Shown here: positions 10,115 through 20,995 of the stretch, in pieces
Numbering within the stretch: position 1 is the first letter of the stretch
Layout: each line of letters starts with the position of its first letter
Assembly (NCBI GenBank): GCA_011799875.1
Contig: CM022301.1
Span: forward strand, 327,254,929-327,318,928
From: Thinopyrum elongatum
Taxonomy: Eukaryota > Streptophyta > Magnoliopsida > Poales > Poaceae
DNA: 64,000 nt
Direction of reading: 5' to 3'
Notes under the pieces: model-generated
Databases searched by the model: none
Told to the model about the DNA's origin: nothing
The model's input: the letters and a program-made list of their open reading frames with translations, nothing else
Program-made: the position numbers and the translations under genes

Positions 10115-13100
10115 CTCGAAATAGGATTTCGCCCTCTTTATAAATAAAGGCACAAACGGCCGAACGATACATCATGGTGAGGAAACCCTCATACAAGCAG
10201 GTCGGAATGAAAGAAAAAAAGGCCCAGGGCGAGTGGCACAAGTGCCACTAAACCCAACGCCAAACATGAACAACAGCAGAGGCCACCCCTAACACACTAC
10301 AACCAAGACAACTGAAGAGGATCGAAGCCACGCCGCTAGAGAAACCACCGTGCCACGAGGATCCGAACACACCGAGCCATCTCTGGAGAGGGTGACTCAT
10401 CGTCGAGACGGCCCCCTCGCTCCGGGCCGTGGAGCGCCGCTCCTGCCAAGAGACGGCAAGGACCGAGAACGGAGACCACGAGGACACGTCTAAATGATAG
10501 GCGGTCATCGACACCACCCCACGCGAGAGGCAAAGATGCACTATGCCAGCGGGAAGGCAAACCCGACGCCATAAGCCATCTGCAACCGAGAAGAACCGAG
10601 GGTCCACCAACGACGTGATACGTCTCCAACGTATCTATAATTTTTTATTGTTTCATGCTGTTATATTATCATTCTTAGATGTTTTATAATCATTTTATAG
10701 TAACTTTATATCATTTTTTGGGACTAACCTATTGACATAGTGCCCAGTGCCAGTTGCTGTTTTTTGCTTATTTTTTACTTCGTAGAATATCAGTACCAAA
10801 CGGAGTCCAAACGCAGCGAAACTTTTTGGAGATTTTTTATGGACCAGAAGACACAACTTGGGTCGAAGAAGTACCAGAGGGGGTCTCCGAGGGGAGCACA
10901 ACCCACCTGGGCGCGCCTGGTGGGTTGTGCCAACCTCGGCCGCCTCCCGCACTGCCTCTTTGCTCTATAAATACCCTGGACGTCCAAAAACCCTAGGGGA
11001 GTCGACGAAAAACAATTCCAGCCACCGCAAGTTCCAGAAACCACAGATCCAATCTAGACACCATCACGGAGGGGTTCATCATCCTTATTGGTGCCTCTCT
11101 GATGATGCATGAGTAGTTCATTGTAGACCTACGGGTCCGTAGTTAGTAGCTAGATGGCTTCCTCTGTCTCTTTTGATTCTCAATACAATGGTCTCTTGGA
11201 GATCTATTTGATGTAACTCTTTTTACGGTGTGTTTGTTGAAATCCGATGAACTTTGAGTTTATGATCAGATCTATCTTTTTATCCATGAAAGTTATTTGA
11301 ATCTTTTGATCTTTTATATGCATGATTACTTATAGCCTCGTATTTCTTCTTCGAATCTTTGGTTTAGTTAGGCCAACTAGATCGATTTTTCTTGCCATGG
11401 GAAGAGGTGCTTTGTGATGGGTTCGGTCTTACGGTGCTCGATACCAGTGACAGAAGGGGAAACGACACATATGTATCGTTGCCATTAAGGATAACAAGAT
11501 GGGGTCTAATTCCTACATGAATAGATCTTGTCTACATCATGTCATCGTTCTTATTGCATTACTCCGTTTCTCCATGAACTTAATACACTAGATGCATGCT
11601 GTATAGCAGTCGATGTGTGGAGTAATAGTAGTAGATGCAGGCAGGAGTCGGTCTACTAATCTTGGACGTGATGCCTATATAATGATCATTGCCTGGATAT
11701 CATCATGATTATTTGAAGTTCTATCAATTGCCCAACAGTAATTTGTTTACCCACCGTATGCTATTTTTCTCGAGAGAAGCCACTAGTGAAATCTACGGCC
11801 CCCTGGTCTATTTTCCCATCATATACTTTCAGATCTATATTACTATTTGCCTTTTTATTTATTTGCATCTTTTATTTTCAGATTTATATTATCAAAAATT
11901 CAAAAATATCTCGCTGAATTTTATTTGCTTTTATTCGCATCTAGCAATCTATTACAACTTTCTCACGTCCGTTTGCCAATTTCTGGCGCCGCTACCCGAA
12001 AGGGATTGACAACCCCTTTTACACGTCGGGTTGCAAGTATTTGTTCTTTGTGTGCAGGTGCCGTTCACGTAGTGTTGCGTGGTTCTCCTACTGGTTCGAT
12101 AACCTTGGTCTCATCACTGAGGGAAATACCTACCGTTGCTGTGTTGCATAATCCCTTCCTCTTTGGGGAAATACCGACGTAGTTCAAGCCGCATCACGAC
12201 GCCCTCAAGAGGGGGATGACACCGAGCGCCACCGTCGTCGAGTCCAAGAGATGGACTAGGATTTTCACCCCGGACCCCTGGCACCTTGACGGGAACCATA
12301 ACAACGCTCCCAAGAGGGAAGCGACACCCGTAGGTGCCGTCGTTGCTGGCGCTGGAGCGCAGAGCTTTCGCTCGGACCCACACAAGTGATACCAGTGGAC
12401 TCACGGTTGCCGACCCACCCCAAGAGGGGAAACCACGGCCCTTCGCGCTAGGCCTCCAGATCAAGACCAAGGGATCACCATTGTCGAAGCTACGACGACA
12501 CCAGGGCCACCCGCCACCCCTCCCCTTGCTACCCGCATAGCCAAGAGAAGGCGCCACCACCGCTGCCACGCTGCCCGCCGCCGAGCCACCCGTGTAGCCT
12601 CACCATCCAGGGTCGCCGCCCCGGCATCCAAGGAGAACCCACCACCACCAACGAGCAACATGACAACCTAGGACAGGCAGCCGGACACGGACACCGTTAT
12701 AGCGGAACCGCCGTCGGTCAGGACCGGGCATCCCCGATGCCGGTCCACACGCAGGGAGCTCCACCTCGGTTGGGGGCGCGGATCACCGGGTCAGCCAGCA
12801 TCGTCGCCGGGGCGGCCCAAACAGACGGGCCACCGGAGCGGTGGGCCTCCACGGGCGGGATCTGGTCCAGCCCTCGAGGCCCTCCACCACCTAACCCTAG
12901 ATCCACCACACCACCGGCCGCCGAATCCCCCGCACGTCACTACAGCCGCCGCCAGCCATGGCCTGGCTCGAAGCCCCCAGCAGCACACCAAGGGGGAGGA
13001 CGCCTCGCGTCACTCGAAGAAGCCAAGGCGCCGGAGCGCCGGAGCCTCCAGCACGAGCACGCCGGGGCGTGACCCGCCGCCGCCGCCACAAGCAACCGCC

Positions 13101-13507
13101 CGCAGCCCGACGTCGCCCACCACGCCCAGCACCGCCGCCGCGCGCCACCCCTCACGCACGCCGGGGCTCCACCATCCATCCGCGAGCTTCGCCTGCACCA
13201 CATCCGCGGCCTAGGACCCCGCAGCCGTCACGCGGCCAGCCATCACGCTCGACGCCGCCGCCCGCTCTTGCCGCCGCGCCGCCGGCCCCGTGGGAGCACG
13301 GCGTCCCCTTCCAGCTGACCTACCCGCGCCGGTCCAGCGCTGGAACGAAGAGGGAGAGGAGCCCGCCGCCGCCGCCGCCACCAGGCTTTGCCCGGCGGCG
13401 CTTGCCGGCGGTGGCGGGGGAGGGAGGAGCCGGCGGCTAGGGTTGCCCCTCTCGATCGTCCGCGGGGATGACGCGAGAGGAGACGCGAGTAGGCCATGTC
13501 AAGACCC
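10115..13507 (-). mobile_element. LINE-like retroposon without RT
   Basis: Flanked by the 15-bp duplication TTCAATTTATTTGCT (10100-10114 and 13508-13522), a hallmark of target-primed insertion. The left edge reads, on the minus strand, like a LINE 3' end (GCCTTTATTTATAAAGAGGG near 10129-10148). Removing the nested 10616-12196 element leaves about 1.8 kb. No endonuclease, reverse transcriptase or zinc finger is encoded, and the interior is very GC-rich, especially 12500-13450. It is therefore a 5'-truncated or non-autonomous LINE derivative, or a retroposed unrelated transcript carrying LINE-like 3' sequence. Confidence 0.75.
10616..12196 (+). mobile_element. TGATACGTC-type LTR-like non-autonomous element
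   Basis: Begins TGATACGTCTCCAACGTATC, ends AGTTCAAGCCGCATCA, and is flanked by CGACG at 10611-10615 and 12197-12201. TG...CA ends with a 5-bp duplication are what LTR-retrotransposon integrase leaves. At 11984 TGGCGCC followed by GCTACCC resembles a primer-binding site used by some plant Gypsy elements, but it lies 1.37 kb inside and no second LTR is evident. No protein domain is found. I recognise this as a very common Triticeae repeat; a solo-LTR or LARD-like derivative is the likeliest nature. It interrupts the retroposon at 10115-13507 and so inserted later. Confidence 0.75.
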
Positions 13508-13522
13508 TTCAATTTATTTGCT

Positions 13523-14358
13523 AAGTGATGATTCAGAGCTAATTGGCATGCTTCCTGCTCTCTGGTTAGTTAAGATGTAAATTGCTGAATCTTATGTCGA
13601 AATAGGCATTTTTTACCTCCTGTGCATCATTTACTCCCCTATTTTAAAGATTCTGATTTGGACATATTTGCAAGGCCTTAAGGTGTCGGTGAACCTTTCG
13701 TATGATCCTCCCATTCTTTTGAAAATCTCAGTGTCGTTGAACATTTTCCAAAAGTAAAATATTCTACTATTACATGAGCACTGGAGTGGATTATCCAGTA
13801 ACAAAATGTCTAGATTATTAGGTTGTTTCTGTTACCGTGACATTTATTTGATTGGGCAAGCCTCTCCAGTCTCCTCGCATGTCCCATATGTTCTAGCCCC
13901 GCAATCAGTCACCTAGCATTTAGGCTGACCTAGCCATCTTTCCTCAACACACTCTTTTTGGCCACGAGCTAGAGCTGTCCTCCCACTTTCTAAGTGGCGT
14001 CAGTTTCCTCGATGGCACCTTGCTTTGTTATGGTGTTTCTTAAAGCCCATGCCACGGGGAAAAACTCCACCGCACTTGACCCGTTGGCACCAATCATCAA
14101 TGCACAAGGAAAACTTGTAGTGGAGTTTTCTCCTGTTACAATACAGGGGCATTTGTGCTAGTTAAGTTAACTGGTCAAGCCAGAGAAGAACTGGTCAAGC
14201 CAGGATCCATACTTGCCCGCTGCCATGCACGAGGTTGCCGTTTTTTTTTGTGTGCACATGCAAGGCCACGCCTGCCCAAACTGAGGCCGTAAAAGGGCAA
14301 AGGTTTATCTCCACTTAGGGCAGTGCATTGCAGGCAATTATGCCTGGGCACTAGGGAT
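13523..14358. other. Unassigned spacer
   Basis: Mixed-composition sequence without recognisable gene, RNA or repeat termini. Confidence 0.4.
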
Positions 14359-14361
14359 TAA

Positions 14362-14496
14362 GGGGCTGTTTAGATGGAGGCCTATCAGGCAGCTCCTCAG
14401 TCAGGCACAGATCTCAGCCTTAGGCCTCCAACATCGGACGCCTGAGATTCGTGCCTGACTCAGGCTGGTTTTTGTGGAAGCGAAACGAACAATCCC
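14362..14496. mobile_element. Tourist/PIF-Harbinger-like MITE
   Basis: A 135-bp segment starting GGGGCTGTTTAG and ending GAACAATCCC, with imperfect inverted ends (GGGGCTGTT versus GGGATTGTT). It is flanked by TAA at 14359-14361 and 14497-14499. The three-base TWA-type duplication and short length fit a Tourist-like MITE. The ends are short, so chance is not excluded. Confidence 0.55.
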
Positions 14497-14499
14497 TAA

Positions 14500-15750
14500 A
14501 TACCAGCTGTTTTGGTGCATCATGAAGAGTCAGATGTTTAAAAAACTTGCACAAAATATTGCCGTTAGCAATCAGACGCTTGTGCATGCGCTCGTGTCCA
14601 GGAACTTAAGTGCTCTTGCATTGGAGATGTCCTTACGTTAAGCGAACAACGCCCGGCAATTAACTGCATCAACAGACGAATCAATAGAAAAAGGGGGAGC
14701 CCCTATATTGACGCTCCTCGCGTCAAAATGGCCCAATTCGCACATGCATGAGCGAAATGGGACGACCATTAATTCACCAGTGTTGGATAACTTTCTTCTT
14801 TCGGGTGACTATAGTGTGATCTTGAAGCACTATAGGGAACTGAAACATTTTTGCGAACCAAAAATATTGTAGCACGTGTTTTTCTAGTCAGGTTTTCGAA
14901 AATATAAATTTTTAAAAATCAAATAATTTTTATAAACGGAAACATTCTAGGAAACATGAACACATTTTCCAAAATTTGAACAAATTTCTGTAGATGTGAA
15001 CATTTATTCAAAAAGGTGAAAATTTATTTAAATGCGGACATTTCTTCAAATTTTGATTTATTTGGAAACACGCACATTTTTTCAAAAAATTTAACATTTT
15101 TAAAAGCTTGAACATTTTTTGAAACACGGATTTATTAAGTATATTAATTTTTTTGAATTCTGTAAACTATTTTTGAAAATGAGAATATTATTTGAAAACT
15201 CATTTTTCAGTAGATTCAAAATTATTTGGTAATTTAAAAAAATTGAAACACGGATATTTTTTTCCATATTTACGAATATATTTTAAAAACAGGAATAATT
15301 TTTAAAACTATGAACAACTTTTGAAAACAAGAATATTTTTAAAATTTGTGAAGAGATTTTGAAGAAACACATTTTGTAAAATTCCCAAACATTTTTGAAT
15401 CTGTAAAAAATATTTGAAAATGGGAACATTTTTTTCATTCCGAAGAACATTAGGAAACATAGACATTTTTAACAAAATCAAATTTTTTGGAAAACAAATA
15501 TTATTTGAAATTTTGATTTGTCTTTTATTATTTTAAAAGGGAGTTTAAAAAATATAAATAGAAAATAAACCGGTAAATGAAAAAAGTAAATATAAAAAAT
15601 AGTATAGAAAAAACAGAAGTAAAAAAGGAGACATGAAAAACCACTCAGGAACATACTATAGTGCATTCTTTACATGCACACTATCTATTTAAATGGGCCG
15701 TCCCATCCCGGTACGCTCAAGCGCTCGCCATGTGCCTGGCAGTTTGCCGA
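14500..15750. other. AT-rich low-complexity tract
   Basis: From about 14830 to 15660 the sequence consists of diverged A- and T-rich words such as AACATTTTT and TTTGAAAA in irregular succession. No gene is seen. A similar tract at about 39640-40140 also precedes sequence related to the fold-back element, so these tracts may be part of that repeat family. Confidence 0.5.
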
Positions 15751-17842
15751 GAGCAACTAGTTAACCAGCGCTCCTTCGGGAGCCTCGCAACGATCAGCGC
15801 CATTTGGCGCGCTCCCAGCCGCCCCGCCACGTGTCGCGCTGGACGCTCTCTTCGGATTTTATTTTTTTATTTTTCCGCACGCGTTTTCGGCTTTTTAAAC
15901 GGTTTTTTCGATGTTTCGGTTTTCCACCGATCTTCCTGAACTTTTGGGCAAAATTTTTTCTCAAAAAAAAAAACATTTTTGCGCGAAAAAACGCATTTTT
16001 TTTTACTTTCGCGAGAGTCACGGTTTTGCTTCTGCGAGAGGCACGGTTTTGCTTTCGCGAGAGTCACGCCGTGCCTCTCGGAAAAAAAAATGTGTTTTCT
16101 GTTTTTTTCCTTCCGCGAGAGGCACGGTTTTGCTTCCGAGAGAGGCACGGTTATGCTTTCGTGAGAGTCACGGCTGTGCCTCTCGAAAACGAAAAAAAAA
16201 CGCATTTTTTGTTTTTTTGCTTCCGCGAGAGGCACGGTTTTTGCTTCCGCGAGAGGCACGGTTGTGCTTTCGCGAGAGGCACGGCCGTGCCTCCTCCGAA
16301 ACGAAAAAAAAAACGCGTTTTCTCTTCTTTTTTTCCTTCCGTGAGATGAACGGTTTTGCTTCCGCGAGAGGCACGCTTGTGATTTCCCGAGAGGCACGGG
16401 CGTGCCTCTTTCGGAAAGTGAAAAAACCCGTGCTCCCGGGTCGATTTTTTAGTCCGGTTTTTTTCGTTCGGTTTTTCGCATGAAAAAAAGTTCGTCAAAA
16501 CCTATCAACATGGGATCTAGTTTTGAAGATCTCGACGCGAGGAATCCAACAATGAAAATGGTTCGAGATTTGGACGCACGATTTAAGAGATAAAACGTTT
16601 TGAATAAACGAATCTACGAAAAAAAGAGAAAATTCCCAGGTTGCGACAAGTGGTGCACATGCAGCGCACCACTTGTCGCAACCTGGGAAGGTGGGAGTGA
16701 TCTTTGCAAGGAGTACTCTTAACTAGTGATTTCGCAGTTTGCCGCATAATACAGCAAATAGGAAATTTGAGAAAAATGAACAGTTTTTCAAAATCACTAA
16801 TTAAGAAGCACTCTTTGCAAAGTTTACTTCCATCTTTCTCAGGTTGCAACAAGTGTGTGCACTGCATGTGCGCCACTTGTCGCGGTATGGAAGTTTTCCT
16901 TTTTTCATAGTTCCGCTTATTCAAAATATTTTATCTCTTAAACCGTGCGTCCAAATCTCGAACCGTTTTCACCCTTGGATTCATTGCTTCGAGATCTTCA
17001 AAACTAGATTCCATGTCGACAAATTTTGACGATCTTTTTTCATGAAAAAACCGCACAAAAAAACAGATGAGAAAACCGAACCAAGATCATTTTTTTTCTT
17101 TTCCGAAAGAGACACGAGTATGCCTCTCGCGAAAGCAAATCCGTGGTTCCACATGAAGGAAACCCGTGCCTCTCGTGGAAAGAAAAAAATCATTTTTTTT
17201 TGTTTTTCGAGCGTGCCTCTCGCGGAAGCAAATCCGTGCCTCTCGTGGAAGCAAATTCATGCCTTACGCGGAAAGGAAAAAACATGTTTTTTTGTTTTCG
17301 AGAGGCACGGCCGTGCCTCTCGCGGAAGCAAAACCGTGCCTCTCATTAAAGCAAATTCGTGTCTCTCGTGAAAGGAAAAAAATACATTTTTTCGTTTTTC
17401 GAGAGGCACAGCCATGCCTCTCACGGAAGCAAACCCGTGCCTCTCGCAAAATGAAAAAAAAAACGCATTTTTTTCTTTTCCAAGAGGCACGGCTCGCGGA
17501 AGTAAAACCGTGTCTCTCGCGGAATCAAACCCGTGCCTGTCACGAAAGAAAAAAAACGCATTTTTTTTTTCATTTCCGAGGCACGGCCGTGCCTCTTGCG
17601 GATGCAAATCCGTGCTCTAAGAGGAAAGAAAAAACTCATTTTTTTTTCAAAAGCTAAGAATGGCCGGTGAAAAACTGAAAAGCCAGAAAAAGCAGAAAAA
17701 AACTATCTAATAAGCCGAAAACGCGTGCGAAAAAAAAAAACAAAATCGGAAGGAGCACCCAGAATGTGACATGTGACGGCGGCTGAGAGCGCGCCCAAAG
17801 TGATCCTTAGAGAGGCTCCGAACGCTCTTTAATTAGTTGCTC
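15751..17842. mobile_element. Fold-back Mutator-like element with ~1-kb arms
   Basis: The left end GAGCAACTAGTTAACCAGCG is matched on the opposite strand at the right end (GAGCAACTAATTAAAGAGCG). Inverted similarity continues through almost the whole 2.09 kb, with the axis near 16765. Each arm holds a mini-repeat array of GAGAGGCACGG alternating with GCTTCCGC-type words, then a conserved block (CGTGCGTCCAAATCTCGAAC type), then hairpin-forming sequence. Long inverted ends without coding capacity are typical of non-autonomous MULEs. No clear 9-bp target duplication was found, so the exact ends are uncertain. Confidence 0.75.
16635..16687. repeat. Perfect 22-bp hairpin in the fold-back core
   Basis: CCCAGGTTGCGACAAGTGGTGC at 16635-16656 pairs perfectly with 16666-16687 across a 9-nt loop. 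A diverged version of the same hairpin lies in the opposite arm at about 16838-16890. Confidence 0.9.
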
Positions 17843-18129
17843 CTACAGTTTTCTTCAACGAGCGGCATTAAAAATTGGATGTGCCTACGATGCCCTCTGG
17901 CCCAATAAGCCCAGGCGGAGGAAGTAGTTTACTAAGCCTCTCTAATGAAGAACTGTGTCCTTTTACTACTGACAGGTTTATTGAAAATTTCCTAAGGGAG
18001 ATGGGGGACATGGAGCGTCGCGAGTTGTTGGAGTTGGTCATCGTGTGATGCCGTCAAGGTGGATTCCACCAACTGAATGAGCCAAAGCAAATGTTGATGG
18101 TGCAATTTCGTTTCAGAATAACAGGTGTG

Positions 18130-18998
18130 CATTTTTTTTTCTAGAAAAAAAGCTACCGTCCGGCTTTAAATTAATGAAGTCCTTACAGGTAACCAAACGA
18201 CACAACAACACACGCAACAAAAGGGAAAAATAAAAACGGCCCGATACAACGGCGCCGAGGAGCAACCACAACCCCAGACAAACAACAAGACAAACGGATG
18301 CGGCGCCGCTTGTTGTCGTCTGGGTTCTCATCCGCAATCAGGCAACCGGAGTAGATCTCAACTCGCTGCACCAATGTCGGGCTACGGAACCCACCACCCG
18401 GAGAGAAGAGGTTGTAGTCTACCACCGCCATCTGACCACCAATGGATAGGGACCTTGCTCTAAGGCGGAGCTTTCGAGAAGGGAACGACGTTATCTCGCC
18501 GCCACCGCCTGGTCCGATGAAGGACCAAGGGTTTTCACCCAGAGCAAGGAGGAAGAGGCCACCCATAGTGACGCCTCCAAGGAGGGATACGGCGCTCGAG
18601 AGCGTCGCCGTCACCGGCACCGACACCGTCGGGCAAAGCTTTCACCGGGGATCTGACCACCTACCACCCACCGTCCATTAGCCACACCTCCATCACACCG
18701 AAAGGACGGCGAGGAGAGGAAGACCGAAAGCGATGGAGACAACGCCCAAGTCAAGGAAAGATGTGATCTTGACGCCAAAAACAAGCCATGGACGCCTCCC
18801 TCGTGAACAATCTCGCCGTCCACACAGCCAAAATGGCACACCCGCACCAACAAGACGTCCTCTGCCGCAAGAGCGCCGCCAAGCCAACCACCCAGGGCCG
18901 CCGCCCCGGACCCGAAGAAGCCACCGATCCCGTCGGAAAACATGCCGCAGATGCGCAACAGGCCACCCCCGCTGCCGCACCAACACTCCACCGCCATC
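18130..18998 (-). mobile_element. LINE 3'-end fragment
   Basis: A T-run with AGAAAAAAAGCTACCGTCCG precedes GTCCTTACAGGTAACCAAAC. Read on the minus strand this resembles a grass LINE 3' terminus plus poly(A). The remainder is GC-rich with no RT domain. The right edge abuts plastid-derived DNA at 19000. No target duplication was found. Confidence 0.5.
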
Positions 18999-18999
18999 T

Positions 19000-19188
19000 G
19001 TAAAAAAATATGCGAGGCATTCTCAATTAGGGGAAATTTCTGAATTAGACCGGGCTACTTTGAAATCTGATGGTGTTTTTCGCAACAGTCCAAGGGGTTG
19101 GTTCACTTTTGGTCAGGCTACCTTTGCTTTGCTCTTCTTTTTCGGACACATTTGGCATGGCGCTAGAACATTGTTCCGAGATGTTTTT
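19000..19188 (+). pseudogene. psbB: psbB (CP47) C-terminal fragment
   Basis: Encodes VKKYAR..., then [12 protein letters not shown] and [17 protein letters not shown], ending at LFRDVF. This is the lumenal-loop and last transmembrane part of the photosystem II chlorophyll protein CP47. The rest of the roughly 508-residue protein is missing on the left, and the last C-terminal residues are replaced on the right by unrelated sequence (GKHLPSFL then stop). A few substitutions relative to the conserved protein are seen (for example FGQ where FGH is usual). It cannot act in photosystem II. Confidence 0.93.
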
Positions 19189-19305
19189 GGGAAACATCTC
19201 CCATCCTTTCTTTGACTCTTTTTCTTTCTTTATATGGGAAATTATCCCAAATGACAAATGAATAGGTGTGGAAGTTATAATTGTAAATAAACTAGGATCG
19301 AAACT

Positions 19306-19423
19306 ATGGAAGCATTGGTTTATACGTTCCTTTTAGTTTCGACTTTAGGGATAATTTTTTTTCGCTATCTTCTTCCGAGAACCACCTAAGGTTCCACCAA
19401 CTCCAACTAAAAGAATAAAATAA
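19306..19423 (+). pseudogene. psbT: psbT pseudogene with +1 frameshift
   Basis: Starts MEALVYTFLLVSTLGIIFF, the single membrane helix of the small photosystem II subunit PsbT. The T-run after ATAA is one base too long, so the frame shifts and terminates early. With that base ignored, the usual REPPKVP tail and a stop at 19421-19423 are present. The 118-base span is one more than a multiple of three. It is preceded by the normal psbB-psbT spacer, as in plastid DNA. Confidence 0.92.
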
Positions 19424-19433
19424 TTTCATTTAA

Positions 19434-19466
19434 GTAAGAAGTCTCCCAGATTGGGGGACTTCTTAC
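19434..19466. terminator. Plastid-derived psbT-psbN stem-loop
   Basis: A 15-bp stem (GTAAGAAGTCTCCCA with its complement, one G-T pair) and a 3-nt loop lie between convergent psbT and psbN. In plastids this position carries a 3'-end stabilising hairpin. It is a relic here. Confidence 0.8.
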
Positions 19467-19471
19467 TCAAA

Positions 19472-19600
<129 letters not shown>

Positions 19601-19683
19601 CTACGAAAAGATCGTGTATTTACAACGAGAAAGGCTTTTTTGGATGAAAAAACTCTGACTTCCTAGTTTTAGTTAGTAGAAAC

Positions 19684-19875
19684 CTAATTGGTTAAAATTC
19701 TGTCCAGTAAAATGGAAGAATTATAAATTTCTAAAATGATAGATAGGAATATAGCGAATAAAACCATTGCGACCCCCATAAAAGTAGTCCCCCAACCCGG
19801 GGCGACTTTCCCATATTCCGAATTCAAGGGTTTCAGTAAACTACCTGCACCAGTTCGTTTTGGCCTAGGTAAAGA
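19684..19875 (-). pseudogene. psbH: psbH fragment in inverted orientation
   Basis: The minus strand encodes [20 protein letters not shown], a membrane segment and [13 protein letters not shown] before TAG at 19684-19686. This is most of PsbH, the 73-residue photosystem II phosphoprotein. The extreme N-terminus is altered beyond about 19875, with no proper start. In plastids psbH is co-oriented with psbB and psbT; here it is reversed, marking a rearrangement before or during nuclear insertion. Confidence 0.9.
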
Positions 19876-19991
19876 AGATATTCTGGATTTTTCTTATTTG
19901 ATATCTTCAAGGCAAATCGACCCAATTCAGTGGCTGATGAAGTCTTGAACTTTTTTTCTAATATTCATTGAAATTTTTTGTGTTTCTGCTT

Positions 19992-20025
19992 GAGCCGTAC
20001 GAGATGAATTTTTCATATACGGCTC
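19992..20025 (+). other. Group II intron domain V-like hairpin (plastid relic)
   Basis: GAGCCGTACGAGATGAA followed after a short loop by TTCATATACGGCTC forms the compact stem typical of domain V in plastid group II introns. The petB intron, downstream of psbH in plastids, is the likeliest source. Confidence 0.65.
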
Positions 20026-20033
20026 TTAGGAAT

Positions 20034-20544
20034 CCTGCACACCCTGCCCGACCGATGAGGAATCCAAGGAGCACAAATCTGGATCAGATGGGGAGGATAG
20101 AACGGTCGCCAGCCATGGCCCTTGCCCGACCCTCCCGGCCAGCCAAGAAGAACGGCGACGAGCTCCTGCCTGGGCGGGGCCTTGCCCACCCGAGGCACCA
20201 GCGGCGGCTGGGATGGGATCCCGCACACCCTGCGCCCCTCCCCACCCCCAGTGTTGCCGCCACCCCTAGGAGCTGCGCCTCCATGGCCAGCCAGGCCGAC
20301 CCAATCCCGTCCCCGATCCGATCTGACTACAGGGCGAACCCCACGAGAGGGGCGAGAAGAGCGCTAGGGAGGCGCCACGAGGAGGGGGGGAAGGGGCAGA
20401 GGAAGACCCGCCGCCGCCGCTGGAAGGCCGGCGGCCTCCGGCGACGGCGGCGACGAGGAGGGTGCCGCCAGAAGGGTCTGGCGGCGGGGAAAACCTAGCC
20501 CCCCCGAGTCGCCAGGGAGGGGCGATGTGGGGGTCGAGAGGTTG
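20034..20544. other. GC-rich unassigned segment
   Basis: Open in several frames with proline- and arginine-rich translations but no recognisable domain. It precedes, and is in frame with, the RNase H pseudogene and may be the 5' part of the same retroposed transcript. Confidence 0.45.
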
Positions 20545-20956
20545 TCGAGCCAATAACAGGTGCGCTGCAGCAGCGATATTCAGAACTGAAGGTGGAGTCT
20601 TTTTGGGTGCTTCGGTCCAGGTGATCAATGGTGTGATAGACCCATCATGTGAAGAAGCTATATCTTGTAGGGAGGCATTGTTCTTAGCGCGGGATATTAA
20701 TGTCCAGCGTGCAGATGTGGCATCAGATTGCGTGGATGTTGTACGTGCTATGGTGAAAGGGAGTGGAGGCGGGAATTTCATGATCATTAAGAAGGTTGCG
20801 AGTTTGAATGCTAAACTAGGAGATTTTAAGTTTAAATTTGAGAAGAGAGAAGACAATGTTGGCGCTCATAACATTGCTAAGTATTCTTTACATCTTGCGC
20901 CAGGCCGTCATGTTTGGCTTTTGGAGCCCCCGTGCTATGTAAAACTTTCCATTTGA
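20545..20956 (+). pseudogene. RNase H-like (RVT_3) domain, retroposed copy
   Basis: Encodes the type found at the C-terminus of plant LINE polyproteins and related 'putative ribonuclease H' proteins. A strand region reads GGVFLGASVQ, the helix with the catalytic Glu reads ISCREAL, the catalytic Asp lies in ASDCVDVV, and the C-terminal motif reads AHNIAK. The first catalytic Asp strand is missing, so activity is not expected. A stop at 20954-20956 is followed by ATGAATAAATAG and an A-tract near 20984-20992, which indicates a reverse-transcribed mRNA. The GC-rich sequence fused upstream is not part of a normal LINE RNase H. Confidence 0.7.
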
Positions 20957-20995
20957 TGAATAAATAGGCTCGGGTGTTACGCTAAAAAAAAAACT

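Noticed and set aside
12114..12569. 151-codon minus-strand ORF
   Set aside because: It crosses the boundary of the nested TGATACGTC element at 12196, so it cannot be an original gene.
16020..17620. Regularly recurring short repeats resembling a CRISPR array
   Set aside because: The repeats are imperfect, of varying spacing, occur in inverted orientation across a palindrome and lie in a plant nuclear transposon.
15804..17657. Several long open frames (up to about 190 codons) on both strands
   Set aside because: They translate the GAGAGGCACGG mini-repeats of the fold-back element. The peptides are repetitive, appear in every frame and show no domain.
18733..19215. 160-codon plus-strand ORF containing CP47 sequence
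   Set aside because: It is an accidental fusion of LINE-derived frame and the psbB fragment across the junction at about 19000.
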